Source: Rhodococcoides fascians A25f (lineage in GTDB: Bacteria > Actinomycetota > Actinomycetes > Mycobacteriales > Mycobacteriaceae). Taken from it: a stretch of 64,000 bases of DNA. Location of the stretch: assembly GCF_000760935.2 (NCBI RefSeq), contig NZ_CP049744.1, positions 5,177,501 through 5,241,500 on the forward strand. The letters run 5' to 3'. Position numbers and translations under genes: made by a program. Shown here one piece after another: positions 1 through 8,173 of this stretch. How positions within the stretch are numbered: the first letter of the stretch is position 1; each line of letters opens with the position of its first letter. The notes under the pieces are model-generated. The model searched no databases. It saw only the letters and a list, made by a program, of their open reading frames with translations, and was not told the origin of the DNA.

Positions 1-594
1 GGTCTCGTAGCGGGAGGAGTCGGGGTACGCCGCCTCGTAGTCGTAGATCTCCCGCACTCCGATGGCACGAGTCTTCGGGATCTCGGTGCCCTCGGTCAGC
101 GCGGTGTAGACCGCAGCGGTGCGCTCCTGCACCGAGATTGCGCCGAGGCCGTCCATCACGATGTGGTGAGCCCGGCTGTACCAGTAGTAGTGGCAAGGGC
201 CCACTCGGATGATGTCGGAGGCGATCAGTTGGTCGCGAACCAGATCCACGGGCTGCCGGTACTGCTCGTCCATGTAGCGCTGGGCATCCTCGATGGGATG
301 GTCGCGGTCCGTGAAGTCGCGGTAGATCATCGCGTACGGCACCCGCAGGTCCGACCACTGGTACGGGTGACCGTCGTCCACGCCGATTCGTACGGCAGGC
401 GATTCGAGCCGTCGGCAGGCGATGTCCGTCGCACGAATCAACACGGCCGGATCGATATCACCGCGGATCTCGACGTATTGCGCGATGGTGAACGGCACGT
501 CCGGTGCCAGCTGCTGAGCGAGGTAGATATTCATCTGAGCAGCCGACAGGGGGAAGCGGCCATCCTCGAACCGCTCGTCCGCCTCTGGCGACAC
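1..594 (-). CDS. Non-ribosomal peptide synthetase, N-terminal condensation domain (partial)
   Basis: The gene starts at GTG 594 and runs off the left edge, leaving 198 residues. AGGAGG at 607-602 precedes the start by 7 nt, and an in-frame stop lies just upstream, which fixes the start. The N-terminus (FPLSAAQMNIYLAQQL) is typical of the beginning of an NRPS condensation domain. The catalytic HHxxxDG motif is present as HHIVMDG at residues 143-149. Condensation domains form the peptide bond between carrier-bound amino acids in the cytoplasm. Related acyltransferases (PapA-like) share the motif, but the opening sequence favours NRPS. It diverges from the DUF4012 gene and probably belongs to a separate secondary-metabolite locus. 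Confidence 0.85.
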   Translation of the reverse strand, partial: MSPEADERFEDGRFPLSAAQMNIYLAQQLAPDVPFTIAQYVEIRGDIDPAVLIRATDIACRRLESPAVRIGVDDGHPYQWSDLRVPYAMIYRDFTDRDHPIEDAQRYMDEQYRQPVDLVRDQLIASDIIRVGPCHYYWYSRAHHIVMDGLGAISVQERTAAVYTALTEGTEIPKTRAIGVREIYDYEAAYPDSSRYET

Positions 595-799
595 TCCCCG
601 ACCTCCTCAACGGACGCGCCCTGACGGCTTCGATTCGGCCTGCGCGCCGCTCATCGACGTCGATCTTTCATCGCCCATTACAAACTAGTCGACCGGGTGT
701 GAATGCTCTACCTGGATCGAACGACAGGTACGCCAGATTGTCCACTCCCCTTTAGGCTGTGCACGCGAATACATTTCCTCGACCGAGAGGCCACCGACG

Positions 800-2575
800 A
801 TGGCAACCAGTTCCACTGATACCCGAGTTCGGAAATCGGGTAGAAAGCGGCCGATTCTCATCACGGTGGGCGTATTTCTGGTCATTGTCATTGCTTTTGT
901 GGTGTGGCTTGGTTACGAGTCCTATTCCGCGCAGTCGAGTCTGACGGCCACGCGCGACGCGGCCACTCAGGCCAAGGACGCGTTGCTCGACGGCGATTCG
1001 GCCGGAGCCGAGGCAGCAGCGGCTCGTGCCTCCGAATCTGCGAACGATGCAGTCTCGGCGACGACGTCCATCCCGTTTTCGATAGCCAAAGCCGTTCCTT
1101 ATCTCGGTAGTCCCTTGAAATCGGTAGCGCAGATCAGCGATGTGGTGCAGGGATTGGCCGTGGATGTGCTGGCCCCCGCGTCGGCAGCGGGTGCCAGCCT
1201 GAACCCGAGCAGCCTCGTCGAGGGCGGCGGCAAGGTGGACACCGCGGCGCTGCGGGACGCGCAACCGGTGCTGCAGCAAACCTCCGCCGCGGCCGCCGAG
1301 CTCAGTGAGCGTGCCCAGCAGGTGGAGGAGCCCGCATTCCTCGGCGTGGTGGACGAGGCTCGCACGTCATTGATCGATCAGACGAACGAACTCGCGAATC
1401 TGCTCACCAACACCCGGATCGCCAGTGAACTACTGCCGTCGATGCTCGGCGACAACGGCCCGCGCAGTTACTTTCTCGCATTCCAGACCAACGCGGAGGC
1501 TCGGGGCACCGGCGGGTTGCTCGGTGGCTACGGCATCATCCGGGCCGAGAACGGTACGGCCCGAGTCGACACTCTCGGTGCGAACAACGAACTCGAATTC
1601 GCGAAACAGCCCATCGATCTGGGTCCCGAGTACAACGCACTGTGGGCCCCGCGAAACACCACCACCGACTTCCGTAACTCGAATGCGAGTCCGCACTTTC
1701 CGTATGCCGGCCAGATCTGGTCGTCCATGTGGACGGAGCAGACGGGTGAGGTGCTCAACGGCGCTATTGCCACCGACCCGATTGCATTGAGCTACATCCT
1801 CGGTGCCACCGGCCCGGTCACGTTGGCCGACGGCGAGCAGATCACCGCCGAGAACGTCGTCGACATCACCCTCAGCACCGCGTATTCCAGGTTCGGCGAC
1901 GACCAGCTGGCTCGCAAAGCCTACCTGCAGGAGATCGCCGCGGCGGTGGTGCAGAAGATGACCACCGGCGCGGCACCCACCAGGTCTTTGCTCGACGCGG
2001 TGGGCCGCGCCGGCAGCGAGGGCCGAATCTCGGTGTGGAGTGCAGACCCGGCCGAGCAGGCAATTCTGGCCGGCACCAAAGTGGGTCACGTGTTGCCGGA
2101 CAGCCCGGCACCGTTCGCCGACGTGGTGGTCAACAACGCCGGCGGCAACAAACTCGATTACTACCTGACTCGCGACATCACGTATTCGGCTGAATTCTGC
2201 ACAGCCGGTACCCGCAAGTCGACGGTGACGGCAACGCTCACCAACAACGTGGATCCGAACGGCCTGACGCCCTACGTGGCGAGCACATTCCAGCCGACGG
2301 TGGAGTACGGCACCAACGAATCGATCGTCTACCTGTACGGCACTCAGGGCGCGAAGATCACGTCGATGAAGGTCAACGGGATCACGGGATTCTCCATCCA
2401 GGCCGGCACCGAGCTCGGCAGGCCGGTGCAGGCTGCGTACCTCACCATTCCGCCGGGTAAGTCGCAGACGGTGACGTGGGAACTCGAGGAGCCCTCCGCT
2501 CCGGGCGAGGCGACGGTGCCCGTCCAGCCTTTGGTGGATCAACCCACGGTGAGCATCGACGTTCCGCAGTGCTGA
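800..2575 (+). CDS. DUF4012 domain membrane-anchored protein
   Basis: 591 aa. A basic N-terminus is followed by one membrane segment (about residues 19-39), then a large predicted extracytoplasmic region with an Ala-rich, probably helical stretch (about 50-200) and the DUF4012 core, including a Gly-rich GTGGLLGGYG motif near residue 235. Proteins of this family are common in actinobacterial exopolysaccharide loci, but no biochemical function is established. AGAGG sits about 9 nt before ATG 800. The last 144 bp (2432-2575) have a diverged copy at 2924-3066. I infer a role in cell-surface polysaccharide assembly or attachment from context only. Confidence 0.8.
   Translation: MATSSTDTRVRKSGRKRPILITVGVFLVIVIAFVVWLGYESYSAQSSLTATRDAATQAKDALLDGDSAGAEAAAARASESANDAVSATTSIPFSIAKAVPYLGSPLKSVAQISDVVQGLAVDVLAPASAAGASLNPSSLVEGGGKVDTAALRDAQPVLQQTSAAAAELSERAQQVEEPAFLGVVDEARTSLIDQTNELANLLTNTRIASELLPSMLGDNGPRSYFLAFQTNAEARGTGGLLGGYGIIRAENGTARVDTLGANNELEFAKQPIDLGPEYNALWAPRNTTTDFRNSNASPHFPYAGQIWSSMWTEQTGEVLNGAIATDPIALSYILGATGPVTLADGEQITAENVVDITLSTAYSRFGDDQLARKAYLQEIAAAVVQKMTTGAAPTRSLLDAVGRAGSEGRISVWSADPAEQAILAGTKVGHVLPDSPAPFADVVVNNAGGNKLDYYLTRDITYSAEFCTAGTRKSTVTATLTNNVDPNGLTPYVASTFQPTVEYGTNESIVYLYGTQGAKITSMKVNGITGFSIQAGTELGRPVQAAYLTIPPGKSQTVTWELEEPSAPGEATVPVQPLVDQPTVSIDVPQC
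2432..2575 (+). repeat. Direct repeat copy 1 (3' end of the DUF4012 gene)
   Basis: The last 144 bp of the DUF4012 gene, from GCTGCGTAC at 2432 to the TGA at 2573-2575, match 2924-3066 with scattered substitutions and a 1-nt length difference. Both copies end in GTTCCGCAGTGCTGA. Confidence 0.85.
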
Positions 2576-2650
2576 ACATCCCCGGCGTCTTCGTCACAGT
2601 CGACGCGAGGGTAGTGCAGTTGCCCGAAGACTGACCTACAGTTTCGTTCC

Positions 2651-2785
2651 GTGATAGGAAAAAGACGTAGCGACGAGATACGGCCCCCAGAACAGACACA
2701 TCCATTTCTTTGGATTGTATTGGTGATCCTCGTAATTGCCGTTGTCGCGCTGTTCGTTCTCACCGAGTACGAGGGTCGGCTCTAG
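2651..2785 (+). CDS. Small single-pass membrane protein (44 aa)
   Basis: GTG 2651 opens a 44-codon frame ending at TAG 2783-2785. The product has a charged, basic N-terminal part (about residues 1-18, KRRSDE near the start), one strongly hydrophobic helix (about 19-37, FLWIVLVILVIAVVALFVL) and a short acidic/polar tail. No Shine-Dalgarno is visible. TACAGT at 2637-2642 lies 8 nt before the GTG, so a leaderless transcript is possible. It sits directly downstream of the DUF4012 gene and may be a partner of it. No family recognised. The clean hydrophobic segment and codon bias support a real gene, but the size makes this uncertain. Confidence 0.5.
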   Translation: MIGKRRSDEIRPPEQTHPFLWIVLVILVIAVVALFVLTEYEGRL

Positions 2786-2821
2786 CGACCGGTAGCGCAA
2801 AAACGTACGCGCAGACGGCCT

Positions 2822-2898
2822 AAGCCGGACTCCTCACGATCGAGGTGAGTCCGCCCTCCTGCTGACTACTTCCGCGGTCTTGGGTTTTCGATGCGCCG
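2822..2898. repeat. Diverged copy of 3648-3724 (tail of 63-aa gene plus tail of BY-kinase 1)
   Basis: The segment from AAGCCGGACTCCT (2822) to about 2898 aligns base for base with AAGCCGAAATCCT (3648) to about 3724. The source covers the end of the 63-aa ORF, the short gap, and the antisense end of BY-kinase 1; read on the minus strand both copies end in a near-identical peptide (ENPRPRK versus ENPRLRK). No functional gene remains in the copy. Confidence 0.75.
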
Positions 2899-2923
2899 CT
2901 TCCTCCCCGATATCCGGGTGCAC

Positions 2924-3066
2924 GCTGCGTACCTCACCATTCGCCGGGCAAGTCGCGGACGGTGACATGGGAACACGCGGAGCCCTACGCAGGAGGTGAG
3001 GCGACGGTGCCCGTGCAGCCGTTGGTGGATGAGCCCACGGTGAGCGTCGACGTTCCGCAGTGCTGA
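2924..3066 (+). pseudogene. Remnant of a second DUF4012 gene (3' end only)
   Basis: A 143-bp stretch matches the last 144 bp of the DUF4012 gene, including the stop codon. One base is missing (ATTCGCC here, ATTCCGCC in the full gene), which breaks the frame near the start of the match. The rest still reads VPVQPLVDEPTVSVDVPQC before TGA. There is no upstream coding part, so this is a dead fragment left by a deletion or recombination between DUF4012 paralogues. A strong hairpin at 3086-3122 follows it, as expected for the true end of a transcription unit. Confidence 0.8.
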
Positions 3067-3085
3067 TCGCACCGTAACTCGCCCA

Positions 3086-3122
3086 CACTCTCGTCGGTCC
3101 AGATGCCGGACCGGCGAGAGTG
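3086..3122. terminator. Strong hairpin after the DUF4012 remnant
   Basis: CACTCTCGTCGGTCC (3086-3100) pairs with GGACCGGCGAGAGTG (3108-3122) around a 7-nt loop. The stem is 15 bp with one possible T-G pair. There is no T-run, which is common for actinobacterial terminators. It lies 20 nt after the TGA of the remnant, whereas the intact DUF4012 gene has no such hairpin directly after its stop. Confidence 0.55.
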
Positions 3123-3341
3123 GTGGTCGGAGTAATTCAATCGAATGAACTTTCCAGTGACCTCAGGTCTGGCGACGGTCGAGGTAAGTGCACACATATC
3201 TCGCGTTATGCACCCGTTTCAAACCGCAGCGTTTGCCCACCACATTGATGTTCCTGCTCGAATGCTCGAGTTTTCACCGGCCTTCAACTGGCGCGCTCCC
3301 AGCCGATACCCATACAAAGGCACGGAAAACCCAGCCCTGAC

Positions 3342-3392
3342 AAGGGCACATAACGTGTGTCGAGTGCCCCTTGAAGCGGCACATAGCGCGTG
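3342..3392. repeat. Two 15-bp imperfect direct repeats with an inverted element
   Basis: GGCACATAACGTGTG (3345-3359) and GGCACATAGCGCGTG (3378-3392) are 33 bp apart. AAGGGCAC (3342-3349) and GTGCCCCTT (3364-3372) form an inverted pair between them. The block lies in the non-coding 3067-3482 region upstream of the 63-aa gene. It may be part of a dispersed intergenic repeat or a protein-binding site; the window has no other copy that I found. Confidence 0.5.
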
Positions 3393-3482
3393 AAATGAGC
3401 TGTAGCAGAAGATTTTTCACGAGCAGAAGCCGTGTAGCTTCGGGTTTGCCAGACAGCAGGCAACAACCCAGGAGGTACTCAC

Positions 3483-3674
3483 ATGACCCAGAAGAAGATC
3501 GACCCGAGCATCAGCGGCAGGCTCACTGCAGCTATTCAGCTACTGGCCGTAGTCGTCTTGGCAGCGCAGCTTCCCAACGTCTCGACCCCGCTACTCCTGG
3601 CGGCGATGACCCTCGCGGGACTTGTCATCGGTGCAAGTGGGCGACCGAAGCCGAAATCCTCGCGGTCGAAGTGA
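3483..3674 (+). CDS. Small two-helix membrane protein (63 aa)
   Basis: ATG 3483 is preceded by an excellent Shine-Dalgarno (AGGAGG, about 3470-3475), so translation is very likely. The 63-aa product has a polar N-terminus, two hydrophobic stretches (about residues 15-32 and 37-52) and a basic tail rich in Lys, Arg and Ser. No family recognised. It ends 17 bp from the convergent BY-kinase 1 gene, and its last bases are part of the block duplicated at 2822-2898. A role with the polysaccharide machinery is only suggested by position. Confidence 0.7.
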   Translation: MTQKKIDPSISGRLTAAIQLLAVVVLAAQLPNVSTPLLLAAMTLAGLVIGASGRPKPKSSRSK

Positions 3675-3724
3675 GTCCGACGTTCCACCAACTACTTCCG
3701 CAGTCTCGGGTTTTCAGTGCCGTT
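3648..3724. repeat. Source copy of the tail duplication
   Basis: This contains the end of the 63-aa gene, the 17-bp gap and the last codons of BY-kinase 1. A diverged copy occupies 2822-2898, where it is directly followed by the DUF4012 tail remnant. Confidence 0.75.
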
Positions 3725-5311
3725 TCTGGGCAGAGTCTCCGGCCGCTGGGATCGAGGGTAGGTCTCGGGTTCCCGAGCTGCCTCTGCTGTACGCGGGCCG
3801 GCAGCAGGAGACGCGGAAGCAGACCGAGGGGATGTCTGTCGTGTCGGCGGAGCAGGCACCGGTGCGGGAGTGGGAGGGGACACCGGCGTCAGTGGGGCAA
3901 CGGGTGCCTGAGGTGCCGGCGCGGGGACCGGCGGTGTCACCTGCTTGGGCAGGTTGGTGTCGGCGGTGTAGTTGTACGAGTAGCTGTACATGTCGCCCTT
4001 CTTCGAAGGCGTCAATGCCAGCACCACACCGAGGACGTGCGCTCCGATTGTTTCCAGATTGCCGATGGACCTGGACAACTCGTTGCTCTTGGTATGCCCG
4101 TAGCGGGTGACCAAGAGGGCACCGTCGGCATGGGTGGTCAGGACGGCCGAGTCGGTCACCGGCAACAACGGCGCACCATCGACGATGACGTAGTCGAACT
4201 TGGAGCGCAGTTCCACCAGCAAGGCGCGAGACGCTTCCGAACCCAGTAGCTCGGACGGGTTCGGCGGGATCGGACCGGACGCCATAGCTTGCAGGCCCTC
4301 GTACTTGGTCGGCTGAAGCACCTCGTCCACTTTCGCCTGCCCAGCCAGCACGGTGCTCAGGCCGACCGAACCGATGAGGCCCATGTACTTCGAGATGCGA
4401 GGACGACGCAGATCGCCTTCGACGAGAACGACATGATGGCCGGCTTCGGCGAGCGAGATCGCCAAATTCAGTGCAGTGGTCGTCTTACCCTCGCTCGGAA
4501 TCGCACTGGTGACAACGATGACGCGCGGCGGATGATCGACTTCGAGGAATTGCAGGTTGGTGCGGAGCTCACGGAATGCCTCGGCGCTGGCCGATTGGGT
4601 GAGGTCTTGGAAATCGACTGCCGGATGCGCCTTGCGTTCCTTGTCGAACGGAATAGTGCCTACGAGCGACTTGCCGGAGATCGACTCGATCTCACGACGA
4701 TTCTTGATCGTGTTGTCCAAACGGTCGCGCAAGACCGCCAGTGCGATGCCGAGGAGCAGGCCGACGGCGGCACCCAAGGCGAGGTTGCGCTTGGTCTTGG
4801 GGCTGACAGGCGTCGACGATGCATCGGCCTGCTGGAAGGTCTTCACTCCGGCCGACGGGGTTCCCCCGTCCTCAGGGGTTTCGAGCTCGCGTACCTGGTT
4901 GGTCAGCTCGGTTGCCATTGCATTGGCAATGTCGCGAGCAATCGCCGGCGATGCATCGGTGACGGTGATGTCGAACAGAACGGTATCGGGGGTCGACGAT
5001 GCCTTCACCTTCGCAGCCAGTTGCGACGGCGTCAGTCCGAGCGGCAGAACTTCGAGAACTCGAGCGGCTAACGCTTCACTGGTGACCAACTCGGAGTACG
5101 ACGCCACACGTTGTTGGGAGAACAGGTTGCCCTGGTATGCCTCATTGACCGAGGTACCACCAGACGTCGAGACGAACATCCGTGCGCTGGACTCGTAGAG
5201 CGGCGTCGTCAACAGGGACGCACCCAAGGCCCCCAGGATCGCTACGACCACGGTGACGGCGATGATGATCCACCTCGCCTTCAGGATTTTCAGATAATCC
5301 TGTATCTCCAT
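3692..5311 (-). CDS. Wzz-domain tyrosine autokinase (BY-kinase 1)
   Basis: 539 aa. Start chosen at ATG 5311, which follows GAGGAG by 8 nt; a further ATG 36 nt upstream lacks a site. Order of parts: N-terminal membrane helix (about 14-36), extracytoplasmic Wzz region, second helix (about 177-195), cytoplasmic ATPase. Walker A is IPSEGKTTT with Lys276, Walker A' is VVLVEGDLRRP (Glu298 where Asp is usual) and Walker B is VIVDGAP with Asp378. The tail carries four clustered tyrosines (442, 444, 446, 448), likely autophosphorylation sites, then a long Pro-rich segment. It should control chain length and export of a Wzy-type polysaccharide at the inner membrane. The A' and B variants may lower activity. 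No Wzb phosphatase is seen nearby. Confidence 0.88.
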   Translation of the reverse strand: MEIQDYLKILKARWIIIAVTVVVAILGALGASLLTTPLYESSARMFVSTSGGTSVNEAYQGNLFSQQRVASYSELVTSEALAARVLEVLPLGLTPSQLAAKVKASSTPDTVLFDITVTDASPAIARDIANAMATELTNQVRELETPEDGGTPSAGVKTFQQADASSTPVSPKTKRNLALGAAVGLLLGIALAVLRDRLDNTIKNRREIESISGKSLVGTIPFDKERKAHPAVDFQDLTQSASAEAFRELRTNLQFLEVDHPPRVIVVTSAIPSEGKTTTALNLAISLAEAGHHVVLVEGDLRRPRISKYMGLIGSVGLSTVLAGQAKVDEVLQPTKYEGLQAMASGPIPPNPSELLGSEASRALLVELRSKFDYVIVDGAPLLPVTDSAVLTTHADGALLVTRYGHTKSNELSRSIGNLETIGAHVLGVVLALTPSKKGDMYSYSYNYTADTNLPKQVTPPVPAPAPQAPVAPLTPVSPPTPAPVPAPPTRQTSPRSASASPAAGPRTAEAAREPETYPRSQRPETLPRNGTENPRLRK

Positions 5312-6149
5312 GCTTCGCGCTCCTCGTTCGTTTCGTACAGCTCGCAACGTGTCACTGCGTGGCTCAATCGTTACATAGCTGGTTGCTTTCCGTGCACCGG
5401 ATGAGCTCGGGGTTGACGCGTGTCAATTCATTCGTTCGATATGCGAGCACAACTAAGTTAATTCCCCGTTGTGACGTGTCACCGGGGCAATCGAGCCCAA
5501 TTCGTGCGTGCGAACTTCACTGTTCGGCTCTGTTCCTCTATTACGGTCACGCTTGCCTGTGCAGCGACGATAGACAGGAACACACCCACAACGTCACTCG
5601 AAGTGATCCTCGACACCCGACCGCCTCGAGCTGCTGGTCGACCGAAACAGCGACCCGGTTCTCACTCGGAGCAGCGGATACCACAGAACGATGACGCGAA
5701 CACGCCCGTGCGATGTCGATGAGCAACCTGACTCCGGCACCACTCGCTGCGTGTGCCGCAGATCCGGACGGATCGGCACGGCCGACGCCTCGCCCCTCGG
5801 CACAACACGCTCACTCGTAGCGAACCCGCGTTCTTTGCACCATCCCCTGTATCGGTACTTCACGAAACTTACTGGCGATCGTAACAAACCGGCCTATTTG
5901 CTAAAGCCTCGCATTCGGGGAGTTACCCGGCGTCTACGCGCTTATTACGGACTCGGTCCTGCATCCAAATCCGATTCCGCGAGACACTGACTTTTTTCGA
6001 AAACTGTTCGCACTCCGAACTATTCACTACACTCGCTTACTGAGACGACAAAGCACTTGTTGTATAACATCGCGTTCGACAGCGCATTTATCGATCGTGC
6101 ACAGAGGTCGGCGAGCGCACAGCACATCACTTTCCGGTGGGGGCCACGC
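5312..6149. other. 838-bp intergenic region between divergent genes
   Basis: This separates BY-kinase 1 (minus) from the DUF1972 GT4 gene (plus) and must hold both promoters. Its right part (about 5860-6110) is noticeably richer in A/T, and TATAAC at 6063-6068 could be a -10 element for the GT4 gene. Short open frames inside lack ribosome sites and recognisable products. No known riboswitch was recognised. Confidence 0.4.
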
Positions 6150-7286
6150 ATGACTCGTACGGTCGCAATTATCGGCACGCGCGGATATCCGAGTTTCTAC
6201 GGTGGATTCGAGACCCTGGTTCGGCATCTCGCGCCCTACCTGGCAGATCACGGGTGGAACGTCGTGGTCTACGGCAGGCATGCTGCGCTGAGCTCCAATC
6301 CAGCAGATATGGATCCGCGGGTGCGGTCGGTCGTCACACCCGGTTTCGACAGCAAATCCGCGAGCACACTCACCTACGGTGCCACGTCCTCGCTTCATGC
6401 ACTAGTCACGAAACCTGATGCGGCACTTGTGATGAACGTCGCGAACGGCTTCTGGTTACCGTTCCTTCGTCTCCGCAACATTCCTACGTTGGTCAACGTC
6501 GACGGCATCGAGTGGGAACGCGAGAAATGGGGCCGGATCGCCAAGACGATCTTCGCCATCGGCGGCCGCGCGACTGCGCAGCATGCCACTACTCTGATCT
6601 ATGACTCCCGCGAATTGGGCGCTCGATGGGAGGAACTCTCCGGCAGAACGGGGGTGTTCATTCCGTACGGTGGTGACCCTCGAACCGGAGATGACCCACC
6701 CGAAGGGCTCGGTCGACGCAAGTACGTGCTGATGGTCGCGCGATTCGTACCCGAGAACACGATCACCGCCTTTCTCGATGCGGCCGAGAAGCTCAGCGAC
6801 CGTTGGAATGTGGTCATCGTCGGTTCATCCGGATACGGCGGCGAATTCGACAACCGCGTGGCCGCGCTGGCTGCGGAGAAGCCCAACGTGAGGTGGTACG
6901 GGCATCTCAGCGACGATGACACCTTGTACTCACTGTGGGAGAACGCCGGTGCATATTTCCACGGCCACAGTGTGGGCGGCACCAATCCTGCCCTGGTGCA
7001 GGCCATGGCCTGCGGCGCACCGGTGGTGGCTCGAGACACCGTCTACAACCGCGAAGTTCTCGGCGAAGGAGCACTTTTCGTCGAACCGGCGCCGCACAGC
7101 ATCGCCGCCGGTATCGAAACCTTGCTCAACGACTCCGAACTACAGCAGAAGTTCAGCTCCATCTCGACCCAACGCGCTCACGACCTTTACACGTGGGACC
7201 GGGTCTGCGCCGATTACGACAGCGCGTTACGCAGTCATCTGCCGTCGGACGAAGTAGTCAGCGAACCGAAGATCGCGCGGGAGTGA
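6150..7286 (+). CDS. GT4 glycosyltransferase with DUF1972 N-terminal domain (rhamnosyltransferase-like)
   Basis: 378 aa. ATG 6150 is preferred because the conserved start (VAIIGTRGYPSFYGGFETL) follows at once and GGTGGGGG lies upstream; an in-frame extension to 6057 is possible but not conserved-looking. The N-terminal half is a DUF1972-type acceptor domain, and the C-terminal half a GT4 donor domain (HSVGGTNPALVQAMACG near residue 302). Homologues such as Cps2T-type enzymes add rhamnose to the second sugar of lipid-linked repeat units. It acts at the cytoplasmic face of the membrane. Its last 52 bp overlap the convergent GT2 gene. Confidence 0.85.
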   Translation: MTRTVAIIGTRGYPSFYGGFETLVRHLAPYLADHGWNVVVYGRHAALSSNPADMDPRVRSVVTPGFDSKSASTLTYGATSSLHALVTKPDAALVMNVANGFWLPFLRLRNIPTLVNVDGIEWEREKWGRIAKTIFAIGGRATAQHATTLIYDSRELGARWEELSGRTGVFIPYGGDPRTGDDPPEGLGRRKYVLMVARFVPENTITAFLDAAEKLSDRWNVVIVGSSGYGGEFDNRVAALAAEKPNVRWYGHLSDDDTLYSLWENAGAYFHGHSVGGTNPALVQAMACGAPVVARDTVYNREVLGEGALFVEPAPHSIAAGIETLLNDSELQQKFSSISTQRAHDLYTWDRVCADYDSALRSHLPSDEVVSEPKIARE

Positions 7287-8173
7287 TGCGCGAATTCACG
7301 GGCCGAACGACGATATCCGCCAGCGGGATTCCGCAGAGATTGCACCTGGAACACCAGTGCCCGAAACGCGAGCCCGGCACCCACGACCACGCCCCACCAC
7401 AGCCGCTGCAGTCCTGACCGGGCCAGGTCGGCGCGGTAGAACTCGTAGAGGTTGAGCACCCAGGCCGAGTTGGTCTCGGTCGTGGTGTTGCTGCTGCTGC
7501 CCACCAGGTGTCGTGCCCGGGCGCGAGGCTGAATCAATACCGCGCCACCACTGAGGCTTACCCGCCAACAGAACTCGATGTCCTCGGCATACATGAACCA
7601 GCGTTCACTCAGTCCGCCAACTCGACGCCAGGTCTCGGCGTCGACCATCAGACAGGCACCGGTGACCCAGTCGACGGCCACAAGATCGTTGCCGATATCG
7701 GACGGCAGCAGGTAATGGCCTTGCAATCCGCGTCTGCCACGGGCAAGCCTGGAGAGCCCGAAGTAGTGCGAGGCCATCGCCCACGCGGTGGGCATCCGGC
7801 CGGCCGCGGCCACTCGCACATCGTCGGTACGAATGAGCGGAGCAACGATTCCGCCATGCGTGGATGCAACGGTCTCGGCGAGGATCCGCACGTCTGCGGC
7901 CGAGATGACGGCATCGGGGTTGAGCAGCATGATGTTTCGGCCGGTGGCCTGCGCGGCGGCTTTGTTCACTCCACCCGCAAAGCCCAGGTTCAGGTCCCCG
8001 GCGATCACTGAACAATGCGGAAAAGTCTCTTCGATCAAAGTCACGGTCTCGTCGGACGAGGCGTTGTCGTAGACGATGACCTCGTGTTCCGAACCCAACG
8101 CCGACAGGCAATCACCGATAACGTGCGAGCTGTTGTAGGTGACGATCAGAACGGAGACCTCCGGCCGACTCAT
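7235..8173 (-). CDS. GT2 glycosyltransferase (WbbL/rhamnosyltransferase-like)
   Basis: 312 aa. GT-A fold signatures: VSVLIVTYNS at the N-terminus, DNASSDET near residue 37, LLNPDA (the DxD-equivalent) near residue 83, and the conserved late motif GLSERWFMYAEDIEFCWR. This set is typical of rhamnosyl- and related transferases that extend lipid-linked glycans. ATG 8173 overlaps the stop of the acyltransferase gene by 4 nt (ATGA), so the two are coupled. The 3' end overlaps the convergent GT4 gene by 52 bp, so the C-terminal residues of both proteins are encoded by the same DNA. Confidence 0.87.
   Translation of the reverse strand: MSRPEVSVLIVTYNSSHVIGDCLSALGSEHEVIVYDNASSDETVTLIEETFPHCSVIAGDLNLGFAGGVNKAAAQATGRNIMLLNPDAVISAADVRILAETVASTHGGIVAPLIRTDDVRVAAAGRMPTAWAMASHYFGLSRLARGRRGLQGHYLLPSDIGNDLVAVDWVTGACLMVDAETWRRVGGLSERWFMYAEDIEFCWRVSLSGGAVLIQPRARARHLVGSSSNTTTETNSAWVLNLYEFYRADLARSGLQRLWWGVVVGAGLAFRALVFQVQSLRNPAGGYRRSAREFAHHSRAIFGSLTTSSDGR

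Noticed and set aside
1430..2542. 370-residue open frame on the minus strand
   Set aside because: Lies fully antisense to the DUF4012 gene; a product of high-GC third positions, with no ribosome site or recognisable motif.
3371..4249. 292-residue open frame on the plus strand
   Set aside because: Overlaps the 63-aa gene in another frame and runs antisense into BY-kinase 1; no motif.
5691..5990. 99-residue frame in the 838-bp intergenic region
   Set aside because: No ribosome site, no hydrophobic or domain pattern, and atypical Arg/Thr-rich composition; kept as non-coding.
5312..6149. Cyclic di-GMP or cyclic di-AMP riboswitch before a polysaccharide gene
   Set aside because: No recognisable conserved core of either class was found by eye here or at 32396-32889.
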